Source of the DNA: Cystobacter ferrugineus | GTDB lineage: Bacteria; Myxococcota; Myxococcia; Myxococcales; Myxococcaceae | Direction: 5' to 3' | Length of the DNA: 46,380 bases | NCBI RefSeq assembly: GCF_001887355.1 | Contig: NZ_MPIN01000003.1 | Location: 639,897 to 686,276, forward strand | In this document: positions 24,519-33,623 of the stretch, piece by piece | Layout: each line of letters begins with the position of its first letter | How positions within the stretch are numbered: position 1 is the stretch's first letter | Translations under genes and position numbers: made by a program | Notes under the pieces: model-generated | Told to the model about the DNA's origin: nothing | Database searches by the model: none | Seen by the model: the letters and a program-made list of their open reading frames with translations, nothing else

Positions 24519-25865
24519 ATGCCCCTGATGCGTTCCTTCTTCGCCGTCCCCCTGTGTGCCTGGCTCGTCTTGTGTGCGCCCGCTGTGCGGGCCCAGGAGA
24601 AGACCACCTCGCCAGCCCCGTCCACCGAGGAGCCGCTGACGCTGGAGCACGCGGTGTCGCTCGCGGCCGGGCAGAACGAGACGGCGCGGGCGGCCGGAGC
24701 GCGGGCCGAGGCGGCCGAGGCGCGGGTGGCCAGGGCCCGGGCCTTCTTCCTGCCGCGGCTCTCCGTCACCGGCACCTACACCCGTCGTCCGCAAGAGCTG
24801 ACACGGGAGGTGGGGGGGGAGACGGTGGTCGTCCAGCGCGCCAATGCCCTGGGCGCGAGTGTCGCCGCGCGGGTGCCGCTCTTCGACGCGCGAGGCTTCC
24901 CGCTGTACCAGGCGGCGGCGAGGGATCAGGAGGCGACGGCCCTGGATGCGCGGGAGGCGCGCCGGCAGGTGGCCTTCCAGGCCGCCAATGCCTTCCTGTC
25001 CACCCTGGGGCAGCTCCAGGTAGCGGACGCGGCCGGGCGCCGGCTCGCCCTGGCGCGCCAGTCGCTGGAGGATGCACGGGCGCGGGCCACGGCGGGGCTG
25101 GCGAGCACCAATGACGTGACGCGCGCGGAGCTGGACGTGGCCACCGCGGAGGCGACGCTCGCCGAGGCGGTGGGGCAGGCCGAGACGAGCCGCCTGGAGC
25201 TGGGCTACCTCCTGGTGGCGCCCACGCGGGGCCCGCTGGCGCCGCCCGAGACGCTGCTCGGCGAGGCCTCGCGCCCCGTGGACGCGTTCGCGGGACTGGA
25301 GCAGGGGGCCCTGGAGCGCCGGCCGGATCTGCTCTCCGCGAGGCTGAGGGTGGAGCAGCAGCGGGCCCTGGCGCGCGAGCCCCTGGCGCGGCTGTTCCCC
25401 GCGCTCTCCGCCGCCGCGCAGTACAGCTTCAACAACGAGTCGGGCCTGTCCGGGCGCACGGGCAATGGGTTCCTCGCGCTGGAGCTGTCCTGGACCCTGT
25501 TCGATGGGGGCGAGCGCTACGCGGATCGCCGCGAGCGGCTCGCCCTGGCGCGGGCGCTGGAGTGGGAGACGGTGGCGCGCGAGCGGCGGGTGGACGTGGC
25601 GGTGGAGAGCGCGCGGGTGTCGCTGCGCACCGCCCAGGCGTCGTTCGCCCGCGGCGAGGTGGCCGTCCGGGCCGCGCGCCAGAACGCCGAGGAGACGAGC
25701 ATCCTGTATCGTCAGGGACTCGCTTCCTCGTTGGCATTGAGTGACGCGCAGGTGAGTCAATACGAAGCCGAGGTCTCCCTGGCGCAGGCCCGGTACTCGC
25801 TGGGAACGGCCCTGTTGGAGCTTCGAGCCGCGGTGGGACTCGATCCCCTTGGGAAGGAGCCGTAA
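24519..25865 (+). CDS. Outer-membrane efflux factor (TolC/OprM family)
   Basis: A 448-residue protein with a signal peptide (MPLMRSFFAVPLCAWLVLCA, cleaved near VRAQ). Start chosen at 24519 because the signal peptide begins there; an ATG at 24528 is nearly as good. Two repeated halves of long helices with heptad Ala/Leu patterns follow, with the family features LTLEHAVSLAAGQN near the start, ERRPDLLSARLRVEQQRALA at mid-length and LELSWTLFDGGERYADRRER before the final helices. It forms the trimeric outer-membrane exit duct of the RND pump encoded by the next two genes. It ends at TAA immediately before the GTG of the membrane fusion gene. Confidence 0.92.
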   Translation: MPLMRSFFAVPLCAWLVLCAPAVRAQEKTTSPAPSTEEPLTLEHAVSLAAGQNETARAAGARAEAAEARVARARAFFLPRLSVTGTYTRRPQELTREVGGETVVVQRANALGASVAARVPLFDARGFPLYQAAARDQEATALDAREARRQVAFQAANAFLSTLGQLQVADAAGRRLALARQSLEDARARATAGLASTNDVTRAELDVATAEATLAEAVGQAETSRLELGYLLVAPTRGPLAPPETLLGEASRPVDAFAGLEQGALERRPDLLSARLRVEQQRALAREPLARLFPALSAAAQYSFNNESGLSGRTGNGFLALELSWTLFDGGERYADRRERLALARALEWETVARERRVDVAVESARVSLRTAQASFARGEVAVRAARQNAEETSILYRQGLASSLALSDAQVSQYEAEVSLAQARYSLGTALLELRAAVGLDPLGKEP

Positions 25866-27053
25866 GTGAGCAGGCATGGGATGACACGAGGGCTGGGCAT
25901 CGCGCTCATCCTGACCCTGGCGTGTGGCAAGCCGACCGGAGAAGCCTCCCCTGGAGGCAAGGGGGGCGGCCGGGGAGGGGGCCGGGGGGGACCCATCGAG
26001 TTCCCGGTGGAGGTGGAGCCCGTGGCGGCGCGGGACGTGGAGTACGTCATCTCCGCGGTGGGCTCGGTGGAGGCGTTCGAGCAGGTGCAGATCACCGCGC
26101 GCGTGGCGGGCGTGGTGGAGCAGGTGCGCTTCCTGGAAGGGCAGTCGGTGAAGAAGGGGCAGGTGCTCGCGGAGATCGAGCCCACGCGCTACGGCATCGC
26201 GGTGCGCGCGGCGCGGGCGGCGTTGGATCGGGCCGAGGCCTCGCGCATGCAGGCCCAGGCCGCGTCCCAGCGGCGCGCGTCGGTCAACGAGGTGAAGCCG
26301 GGCCTGCTGCCCGCCGAGCAGCTCGAGAGCGCGGAGGCACTGGCGCTCGGGGCGGCGGCGGACACGGCGGCGGCGAAGGCGGCGGTGGAGCAGGCGGAGC
26401 TGAACCTGCGCGACGCGTACGTGAAGGCGCCGCTGGATGGGGTGCTGCAGACGCGCACGGTGCAGACGGGGCAGTACGTGCAGCCGGGCACGGTGCTGGC
26501 CACGCTGCTGCGCCGCGAGCCGCTGCTCCTGCACTTCACCGTGGCGGAGGCGGAAGTGGGGCGGGTGAAGCCCGACATGGTGGCGCGCTTCACGGTGCGC
26601 GCGGATGGGCGCGCCTGGCAGGGCCGCATCATCCACGTGGCGGACGCGGCGGATCCGGCCAGCCGCATGGTGAAGGTGATCGCGGAGGTGACGGGCGCGG
26701 ACGCCCAGGGACTGCGGCCGGGCTCCTTCGCCTCGGTGTCGGTGCCGGTGGAGACGGCGCATGGGGCGCCCGTCATTCCCCAGACGGCGGTGCGCCCGAG
26801 CGAGCGCGGCTTCCTGGCCTTCGTGGTGCGCGAGGGCAAGGCGCGCGAGCGCGTGGTGGAGCTGGGCCTGCGCACGGCGGATGGGCGCGTGGAGGTGCGC
26901 GAGGGGCTCCAGCCCGGTGAGCAACTGGTGGTGCGGGGTGGCGAAGCGCTGAGAGAGGGCGTGGCGGTGCGGCTGGCCCGGGGGGAGGAGCCCGCCTTCA
27001 CCGGCGAGCCCCGCCCGGCCACCACGGACGGCGGCACGGGAGCGGTGCGATGA
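25866..27053 (+). CDS. RND efflux membrane fusion protein (AcrA/MdtA type lipoprotein)
   Basis: A 395-residue periplasmic adaptor. The GTG start at 25866 is preferred over the ATG at 25881 because GGAAGGAG lies six bases upstream. The signal peptide ends in a lipobox LTLAC (Cys20), followed by a Gly-rich spacer (GKGGGRGGGRGG). Domains in order are a barrel strand and lipoyl half (GSVEAFEQVQITARVAGVVE), a helical hairpin (about 115-180), the second lipoyl half (LRDAYVKAPLDGVLQTRTVQ), a beta-barrel domain and a membrane-proximal domain ending near LQPGEQLVVRGGEAL. It links the inner-membrane pump to the outer-membrane factor. Its stop overlaps the pump start (ATGA). Confidence 0.93.
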   Translation: MSRHGMTRGLGIALILTLACGKPTGEASPGGKGGGRGGGRGGPIEFPVEVEPVAARDVEYVISAVGSVEAFEQVQITARVAGVVEQVRFLEGQSVKKGQVLAEIEPTRYGIAVRAARAALDRAEASRMQAQAASQRRASVNEVKPGLLPAEQLESAEALALGAAADTAAAKAAVEQAELNLRDAYVKAPLDGVLQTRTVQTGQYVQPGTVLATLLRREPLLLHFTVAEAEVGRVKPDMVARFTVRADGRAWQGRIIHVADAADPASRMVKVIAEVTGADAQGLRPGSFASVSVPVETAHGAPVIPQTAVRPSERGFLAFVVREGKARERVVELGLRTADGRVEVREGLQPGEQLVVRGGEALREGVAVRLARGEEPAFTGEPRPATTDGGTGAVR

Positions 27054-30000
27054 ACATCACCGAGGTCTGCATCAAGAAGCCCGTGTTCGCCTGGATGTTG
27101 ATGGCGGCCACCATCACCTTCGGCCTGGTGGCGGCGCAGCGCATCGGCATCAGCCAGTTTCCGGACGTGGACTACCCCGTCATCAGCATCGGCGTGACGT
27201 GGGAGGGCGCTTCGCCCGAGGCGGTGGAGAGCGACGTCATCGAGCCGCTGGAGGAAGCGGTGATGCAGGTGGAGGGGGTCAAGTCCATCACCTCCAGCGC
27301 ACGGCAGTCGAGCGGCTCCATCACGGTGGAGCTGGATCTGGATCGCGACGTGGATCTGTCGCTGCAGGACGTGCAGGCCAAGGTGAGCCAGGCCCAGCGC
27401 CGGCTGCCCGAGGACATTGATCCGCCGGTCGTCTCCAAGAGCAACCCCGAGGATCAGCCCATCATGACGGTGGGCGTGTCCGGCCCCTTCTCGCCGCAGT
27501 ACCTCTCGGACTTCGCCCGCTACCAGCTCAAGGAGATGCTGCAGACGGTGCCCGGAGTGGGGGAGGTGTCCATCTTCAGCTCGCTGGAGCGCAACGTGCG
27601 CATCTGGGTGGACGCGGCGAAGCTGGACGCGCGGGGGCTCACCGTGGCGGACGTGCTCGAAGCCCTGCGACGCGAGCACGTGGAGCTGCCCGCCGGGCGC
27701 ATCGAGGCGGAGGGGCGGGAGATCAACGTGCGCGTCATGGGTGAGGCGCTGGAGATGGAGACGCTGCGCCACCTGGTGGTGCGCGAGGCCGAGGGCGCTC
27801 CCGTCTACCTGTCCGACGTGGGCCTGGTGGAGGATGGTTTCGAGGACGAGCGCCGCCTGTCGCGCGTCAATGGCGAGCCCGCGCAGGGGCTGGGCATCAA
27901 GAAGCAGCGGGGCGCCAACGCCGTCGCCGTGGCCCAGGGAGTGCGCGAGAAGATGGCGCAGATCCAGCGCGACGCCCCCGAGGGACTGGAGGTGAGCGTC
28001 AACTTCGACTCCACCCAGTTCATCGAGGAGAGCGTGCACGAGATCGAGTTCGAGCTGCTGCTCGCGTGCATCCTGACGGCGCTGGTGTGCTGGGCGTTCC
28101 TCGGCTCGCTCTCCAGCACCTTCAACGTCATCCTCGCCATCCCCATGTCGCTGCTGGGCACGGTGGCGGTCATCTACTTCCTGGGCTTCACGCTCAACAC
28201 CTTCACGCTCTTGGGGCTGTCGCTGGCGGTGGGCATCGTGGTGGATGACGCCATCATGGTGATGGAGAACATCTTCCGGCACGCGGAGGAGGGGGCGGAC
28301 CGGGTGCGCGCCGCGCGCGAGGGCACGCACGAGATCACCTTCGCGGCCCTGGCGGCCACGCTGGCGGTGGTGGCCATCTTCCTGCCCGTCATCTTCATGA
28401 AGGGCATCATCGGCAAGTTCTTCCTCCAGTTCGGCGTCACGCTGTGCGTGGCGGTGCTGCTGTCGTACGTGGAGGCCATCACCCTGGCGCCGGCGCGCTG
28501 CGCGCAGCTGCTCAAGACGGGGCGCGAGGGGCGCGGCCGGGTGGGGCTCGCCGTGGATCGCGCCTTCGAGTGGCTGGAGCGGCGCTATGGTGGGGTGCTC
28601 GCGCGCGCGCTGCGCCATCCCTGGTGGGTGCTGGGCGGGGCGGTGGTGTTGCTGGCCGTCTCCGGGCTGGCCTTCAAGAGCCTGTCGAGCGAGTTCGTCC
28701 CCTCGCAGGATCAGAGCCGGTTGATGGTGCGGATGCAGACGCCGGTGGGCAGCACGCTGGCGGAGACCAACCGGCTGTTCCAGAAGGCCGAGGCGTTCGT
28801 GCTCGGGCGGCCCGAGGTGGCGCGGCTCTACGCGGTGGTGGGTGGTGGCGGCGGGGTGAGCAGCGTCAATGGCGGCATGCTCAACATCACCCTGGTGCCG
28901 CCGGATCAGCGCATGAGCCAGGCCGAGTTCCAGCAGGTGCTGCGCAAGGAACTCAATTCCTATCCGGGTCTGCGCGCGGTGGTGATGGACCTGTCGCAGA
29001 GTGGCTTCACGGCCTCGCGTGGCTTCCCGGTGGAGTTCAGCGTGCGCGGCTCGGACTGGGAGCGGCTCATCGAGGCGAGCACGCAGATACGCGAGAAGCT
29101 CCAGGCGAGCGGCAAGGTGGTGGACGTGGACTCCGACTACCAGATCGGCATGCCCGAGCTGCGCATCACCCCGGACCGGGCGCGCGCCGCGGACCTGGGG
29201 GTGTCCATGGAGTCGGTGGGCAGCACGCTCAACTCGCTGGTGGGCGGGGTGCGCGTGGGCAAGTACAGCACGGGTGGGCGGCGCATCGACGTGCGCATGC
29301 GCCTGCTCAAGGATCAGCGCTCGCGGCCGGAGGACGTGTCGCTGCTCAAGGTGCGCACCGGGTCGGGTGCCCTGGTGCCGTTGTCGTCGCTGGTGACGCA
29401 GGAGGAGCGCCCGGCGCTCCAGGCCATTACCCGGAGGGATCGCGAGCGCGCCATCAGCATCTTCGCCAACGTGGCCCCGGGCGCCACGCAGCAGGAGGCG
29501 ATGGACACGGTGGAGCGCCTGGCGCGGGAGCTGCCCGGGGGCACGCGTGTGGTGTTCGGCGGCTCGAGCGTGGCCTTCCAGGAGTCCATCAGCAGCCTGC
29601 TCTTCGCGCTCGTGCTGGGGATTCTCGTGGCCTACATGGTGCTCGCCTCGCAGTTCAACTCGTTCCTGCACCCGGTGACGGTGCTCACCATCCTCCCGCT
29701 GTCCATCGCCGGGGCGGCCTTCGCGATGGCGGCCACGGGCACGACGCTCAATATCTTCAGCATGATCGGCCTGCTGCTGCTCATGGGCATCGTGAAGAAG
29801 AACTCCATCATCCTGGTGGACTACGCGCTGTTGCAGCGCGAGCAGGGAGCGGACGCGACCGAGGCCATGCTGCGCGCGGGGCCGGTGCGCCTGCGGCCCA
29901 TTCTCATGACGACGCTGGCCACGATGATGGCGGCGGTGCCGGCGGCGCTGGCGCTGGGCGCGGGCAGCGAGACGCGCGCCCCCATGTCGGTGGCGGTGCT

Positions 30001-30160
30001 CGGAGGACTGTCGCTGTCCACGGTGCTCAGCCTGCTGGTGGTGCCCGCCTTCTACGTGGTGGCGGACCGGGTGAAGACGCGGCTGGGGCGGCGCTTCGGC
30101 GGCTCCTCCGGGGATGCACCTGTCGCCGAGGGAGACAAGCCGGGACTCGCCGGGCCCTGA
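27050..30160 (+). CDS. RND multidrug efflux permease (HAE-1 family)
   Basis: A 1036-residue inner-membrane pump, the normal RND length. It has twelve predicted membrane helices in the 1+5+1+5 arrangement and two large periplasmic loops. The first helix region is CIKKPVFAWMLMAATITFGL. The proton-relay aspartates are in GIVVDDAIMVMENIFRHAEE (Asp399-Asp400), and the partner lysine region is MGIVKKNSIILVDYAL at about 910-925. It has the HAE-1 N-terminal pattern ISQFPDVDYPVISI. Likely substrates are lipophilic toxic compounds or self-made secondary metabolites; the sequence does not say which. It is the third gene of the efflux operon and is followed after two bases by the lipoprotein toxin gene. 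Confidence 0.96.
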   Translation: MNITEVCIKKPVFAWMLMAATITFGLVAAQRIGISQFPDVDYPVISIGVTWEGASPEAVESDVIEPLEEAVMQVEGVKSITSSARQSSGSITVELDLDRDVDLSLQDVQAKVSQAQRRLPEDIDPPVVSKSNPEDQPIMTVGVSGPFSPQYLSDFARYQLKEMLQTVPGVGEVSIFSSLERNVRIWVDAAKLDARGLTVADVLEALRREHVELPAGRIEAEGREINVRVMGEALEMETLRHLVVREAEGAPVYLSDVGLVEDGFEDERRLSRVNGEPAQGLGIKKQRGANAVAVAQGVREKMAQIQRDAPEGLEVSVNFDSTQFIEESVHEIEFELLLACILTALVCWAFLGSLSSTFNVILAIPMSLLGTVAVIYFLGFTLNTFTLLGLSLAVGIVVDDAIMVMENIFRHAEEGADRVRAAREGTHEITFAALAATLAVVAIFLPVIFMKGIIGKFFLQFGVTLCVAVLLSYVEAITLAPARCAQLLKTGREGRGRVGLAVDRAFEWLERRYGGVLARALRHPWWVLGGAVVLLAVSGLAFKSLSSEFVPSQDQSRLMVRMQTPVGSTLAETNRLFQKAEAFVLGRPEVARLYAVVGGGGGVSSVNGGMLNITLVPPDQRMSQAEFQQVLRKELNSYPGLRAVVMDLSQSGFTASRGFPVEFSVRGSDWERLIEASTQIREKLQASGKVVDVDSDYQIGMPELRITPDRARAADLGVSMESVGSTLNSLVGGVRVGKYSTGGRRIDVRMRLLKDQRSRPEDVSLLKVRTGSGALVPLSSLVTQEERPALQAITRRDRERAISIFANVAPGATQQEAMDTVERLARELPGGTRVVFGGSSVAFQESISSLLFALVLGILVAYMVLASQFNSFLHPVTVLTILPLSIAGAAFAMAATGTTLNIFSMIGLLLLMGIVKKNSIILVDYALLQREQGADATEAMLRAGPVRLRPILMTTLATMMAAVPAALALGAGSETRAPMSVAVLGGLSLSTVLSLLVVPAFYVVADRVKTRLGRRFGGSSGDAPVAEGDKPGLAGP

Positions 30161-30162
30161 AC

Positions 30163-32259
30163 GTGTCGGTGCGCCCGGCACTCCTGTCCCTGGCCTCGCT
30201 GCTGCTCCTGGCGGGTTGCGCCACGGGCGCGATTGGCGGCTCCGGCGGCGTGGCTGGGGAGGAGTCCACCTGTGCCACCCAGGCGCTTGCTCCAGGTTGG
30301 CCCGAGCTCTTCTCTGGCGATTCCCAGGCGCTCCTGGAGCCGTTCCTCTCCTGTACCTCGCCCGGCGACTTCCTCGCCTTGCAGCGGCGCGTGGACATGC
30401 CCCGGCTGGTGGCGCGGTTGGATCCATGGAGCGCCGTGCGGCTCGGCGCCCTGGGGCCGGTGGGCGAGGAGGCATCTGGTCCGCTCAACCGCCAGCGCAC
30501 CGTCTTCCTGCTCCAATCGCTGGAGCACTACGGCGCCGCCAACACCGAGGTGCTCGCCCACTTCGTGCTCGACTCCTGCCATGACGATGACCTGAGGGAC
30601 ATCCTCCGCCTGCTCGCGCAGGACAAGCGGCTCACGGAGCTGCTCGAGCAACTGCCCTCCCTGGGTCCCGCGCTGAAGGCTCGTGGCCTCGAGCCTTCGT
30701 CTCATCCCGAGCGTGACTTCCAATGGAATGACGTGGGCCGAGGCCTGTCCCGCGCGGCGAAGGACGCGCTGTCCACCATCCCCGTGGTGAATGGAGCCCA
30801 ATCCACGCTCATGGCGTTGCAGGCGCTCAAGGCCCAACTGCCGCCGCCCTACCAGCGGGCGCTCGACGCGGTGGAGCACGAGCAGCTCGAGCAGCGATTC
30901 TCAGCGGGCTCCGTGGCAGTGGGCGTCGTGGACCACATGACCTTCGGCGTGCCACTGGGCTTCTACGGCCTGGTGGCCGGGACGGGCCAGGGGGCGCACT
31001 CGCTGGTGCGGGGCAGGTACGAGCAGGCCGTGCGCGAACTGGCGCCCGCGGCCATGCTGGTGGCGCTCTATGCGGGAGGGAGGGGCGCGGCCTGGCTCTC
31101 CGAGGGCCGAGGCGTCCCGGGAGTAGGGACGCGGGTGTTGAGTGGACTGGAGGTGGTGGAGTCGCGGGTGAAGGGCCTCCAGGACCTGGCGCGGCGGGGG
31201 CGTGAGCTGTTGGGCGAGGAGGGGATGCGAGAGCTGGCCGGATACATCCGCGCCAGGAGGGAAGCGGGACGCCTGGTGGCGGTGGGAGGGGTGGATGCGG
31301 CCCTGGCGTTGCACGAGACGCGGGGAAACGTCGCCCAGGCCCAGGCGATGCTGTCCAGGGCCCACCCCGAGGCCACGGGCTCCTCGACGGGGAGAGGCGG
31401 CACGAAAGGCGCCTCCACGGCGAACGAAGCCGCACGCCCCTTGCTGAAACAGGGCGGCGGCGTGGAGCACCCCGCTACCCTGGCCGCATGGGTGGATGAG
31501 CGGGCGGGCCTCACCCGGGAGGTGGTGCAAGCCAAGCTCGCGGCGGCGGAACTCGAAACCGCGAGCCCGCGCCTGCCCAGGAACGTGGCCGTGCTGGAGA
31601 AGCAGCGTCCCTCGCTCGAGGCCTCGCCGCCCGAGGCCCAGGGCAATCCGCGCTGGAGCGAGTACGTCGCCTACTACGAGAGGCGCCTGGCGGAAATAAA
31701 GGAGGGCAAGGCCTCCAAGGGTCCTCTGCGCTGGGAGGCTTATGAGCGGCTGTGGGGGTGGTTCACCCGCGGGCTGGCCTTCGAGCGTGTCATGGTGGAG
31801 CGGCTGAAGGCCGACGCGGCGCTGCCCCGAGCCCAGCGCCGCTTCCTGGGCGATTTCAACAAGCCTCGCATCGAAACCTATGTAGGCGTGAGAAAGCCGG
31901 ACACGGGCCTGCGCTTCGTGGATGTGCTCATCATTGAAGAGGGTGAATTCGCTGGGCGGCAACCTCGCGTCGAGACGTTGAGCTTCAAGAGTCGAGACCT
32001 TTCGGGATTGGATCTTGATGGCTTGAGAGTGCAGATGATTGAAGACGCAGGGGAAGCTCTGTGGAAGTATGGTGAGACATTGGATATCCGCCGAGACTCT
32101 CTCCAGTCCCTCCTTTCTCAGGGCCGCATGGTGTCAGTCTCAAGGGTTCGCCTCGTCTACGAAGGAAATGGACTCATGCCCGGAGATTCAAGGACATTGA
32201 ACAGAGCTGTGAGCGAGGCCAGGGCAGAAGTGCCGGAAGTGGAGGTGCTGTTTCAATGA
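30163..32259 (+). CDS. Lipoprotein toxin candidate (SitA-like architecture)
   Basis: A 698-residue protein from a GTG at 30163; the same frame is open far upstream, but that part overlaps the pump gene in another frame. Residues 1-19 are a lipoprotein signal (LLLLAGC, Cys19). A helical region (20-240) is followed by hydrophobic segments at about 246-280 (VAVGVVDHMTFGVPLGFYGL) and 293-312, then a flexible stretch. The C-terminal domain (about 560-698) has a RFVDVLIIEEG ... VETLSFKSRDL pattern that loosely resembles a restriction-endonuclease-fold core. A lipoprotein with a variable C-terminal toxin and an overlapping immunity gene is the design of the myxobacterial SitA toxins delivered by TraAB outer-membrane exchange. 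The toxin activity and SitA membership are inference. G+C falls over the toxin domain. Confidence 0.65.
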   Translation: MSVRPALLSLASLLLLAGCATGAIGGSGGVAGEESTCATQALAPGWPELFSGDSQALLEPFLSCTSPGDFLALQRRVDMPRLVARLDPWSAVRLGALGPVGEEASGPLNRQRTVFLLQSLEHYGAANTEVLAHFVLDSCHDDDLRDILRLLAQDKRLTELLEQLPSLGPALKARGLEPSSHPERDFQWNDVGRGLSRAAKDALSTIPVVNGAQSTLMALQALKAQLPPPYQRALDAVEHEQLEQRFSAGSVAVGVVDHMTFGVPLGFYGLVAGTGQGAHSLVRGRYEQAVRELAPAAMLVALYAGGRGAAWLSEGRGVPGVGTRVLSGLEVVESRVKGLQDLARRGRELLGEEGMRELAGYIRARREAGRLVAVGGVDAALALHETRGNVAQAQAMLSRAHPEATGSSTGRGGTKGASTANEAARPLLKQGGGVEHPATLAAWVDERAGLTREVVQAKLAAAELETASPRLPRNVAVLEKQRPSLEASPPEAQGNPRWSEYVAYYERRLAEIKEGKASKGPLRWEAYERLWGWFTRGLAFERVMVERLKADAALPRAQRRFLGDFNKPRIETYVGVRKPDTGLRFVDVLIIEEGEFAGRQPRVETLSFKSRDLSGLDLDGLRVQMIEDAGEALWKYGETLDIRRDSLQSLLSQGRMVSVSRVRLVYEGNGLMPGDSRTLNRAVSEARAEVPEVEVLFQ

Positions 32260-33596
32260 AAACGCTGAGCGTGCACGCTTTGAAGCCGGAGGACAGCATC
32301 TGGGTTGACTTCGTAGGTGATGTGGATCCTCAAGCCGCAAGGGAGAGTGAGCTGGATCCCTTTCTCCAGGCGCTCGAAGAGTACGCCGACGGATGGATGC
32401 CGAACGTCGTCAAGGGCAAGCGAAAACGCAAATACTCTCGCGCATCATTCTGGCAGGCGCTGGATGAGGGGCGCTCTGGAAACAGCTCAAGCCTTGGGCT
32501 CTACCGGACGGAGTTGCCCGCTATGGATGGTTATTTTGGGCTAAGGCACCCACCGCGTCCGCCCCAACTGGACATCCTCATCAACGTGAAGCCTCTCTCC
32601 TTCTTCGCGGAGGCAGAGCGCTGCCGGAAGTTCGTGGAGATGGTTCGAGCCTGGGCCTGTCGCTACCCGGTCGCTCATGCCTCCGCCCACAGCTCCGATG
32701 ACTCGAATCTGGCGGGCGCTCCCAGTTTTGGCCGCGATGACGAGACACAAAGAAGAGACGGGTTCGACAAGATCTACGAGGTGTTCTGGCTCAACGTCTT
32801 CGGCCCCAAGCTCGTGCGGTCCGTCGGCCGCGAGCGCGTACTGTCCACGCCTGCCTGGAGGGTGGAGGAGTTGCCCAATGGCTGTGTTCTCCTGGTGACA
32901 TGGCCCACGGCGGCGGACTTCGCCAGTGACGAGGCACGCCTCGCCCAGGCCCGTGCCTACGCCCACCTCCGGCCGGACCTGGACTTCGACACCGTGCTGC
33001 GCACCCTGCGCGAGCGCAGCGCCTTGCTCGCCCCCGTGGAACCTCGCTTCCACCCGGACCTGGCGCCGCTGCTCTCCCGCGTGGTGGACGACGTCGCCAG
33101 CTATGAACGCCAGCGGAAGATCGCCGGGTTCAACGCTTGGCAGCCGCCCGAGCCCGAGGAATGGGCTCCCGCCTCCTCGGCTCTCCCCTCGGACGTGGAC
33201 GACCTGGCAGTAGCGCGCGCGCACTACGACACCCTCGCCGAGCACCTCGTGGCCTTGCTGCACACAAAGGTGCCCTCCGTCTTCGAGGCGACGCCCGAGT
33301 CGCTCACGGACGCCGACTTCTACTTCTGGCACGAGCACTTCCCGACGCGCCATCTGCCGGAGGCCATCGAGCGATACGCGATCCCCGCGGTGGGCGCCTA
33401 CCTGGGCGAGGTGCTGGTGCGCCACCTCGGAGGCCAGTGGATTCCGCGCCAGAAGCTCGAGGAGGCCCAGGTGCTCGTGGGCAGCCGCGTCTGGTTTCCC
33501 TTTGTCCGGGCGCGCCACTACCTGCGCTCGCGCCAGTCGCTCCTGGACCACTCCCTCACCTGGCTGTACCGCGTCGCCGAGCGGCACCGCTCCTGA
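32256..33596 (+). CDS. Putative immunity protein (Imm52-like) for the upstream toxin
   Basis: A 446-residue cytoplasmic protein without signal peptide, overlapping the toxin stop by ATGA. Residues 1 to about 235 resemble the Imm52 family often found beside polymorphic toxins in myxobacteria: a YFGLRHPPRPPQLDILINV strand region, IYEVFWLNVFGPKLVRSVG, then RVEELPNGCVLLVTW. From about 235 onward comes a helical domain (RPDLDFDTVLRTLRERSALL) with a C-terminal segment YLGEVLVRHLGGQWIPRQKL that looks like a separate module. The first 500 bases are clearly lower in G+C than the remainder, matching the low-G+C toxin tip before it. Protection of the producer against the preceding toxin is inferred from gene order and family resemblance. 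Confidence 0.65.
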   Translation: MKTLSVHALKPEDSIWVDFVGDVDPQAARESELDPFLQALEEYADGWMPNVVKGKRKRKYSRASFWQALDEGRSGNSSSLGLYRTELPAMDGYFGLRHPPRPPQLDILINVKPLSFFAEAERCRKFVEMVRAWACRYPVAHASAHSSDDSNLAGAPSFGRDDETQRRDGFDKIYEVFWLNVFGPKLVRSVGRERVLSTPAWRVEELPNGCVLLVTWPTAADFASDEARLAQARAYAHLRPDLDFDTVLRTLRERSALLAPVEPRFHPDLAPLLSRVVDDVASYERQRKIAGFNAWQPPEPEEWAPASSALPSDVDDLAVARAHYDTLAEHLVALLHTKVPSVFEATPESLTDADFYFWHEHFPTRHLPEAIERYAIPAVGAYLGEVLVRHLGGQWIPRQKLEEAQVLVGSRVWFPFVRARHYLRSRQSLLDHSLTWLYRVAERHRS

Positions 33597-33623
33597 GCCC
33601 CAGGGTTCCTCACCGCTGGGGCT
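33596..33623. terminator. Hairpin terminator between convergent immunity and ABC1-kinase genes
   Basis: AGCCCCAG (33596-33603) pairs perfectly with CTGGGGCT (33616-33623) across a 12-base loop, followed on the plus strand by TCTTGTT. It includes the last base of the immunity gene stop and overlaps the 3' end of the leftward kinase gene, so it could end transcripts from both sides. Confidence 0.6.

Noticed and set aside
28444-30162. Upstream extension of the toxin lipoprotein frame
   Set aside because: The frame is open by chance across the pump gene; the lipoprotein signal starts at 30163, so the true start is there.
26189-30475. Very long minus-strand open frame (1428 codons) opposite the efflux genes
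   Set aside because: It is antisense to three overlapping, well-recognised efflux genes; its translation is Arg/His/Pro-rich low complexity, typical of shadow frames in GC-rich DNA.
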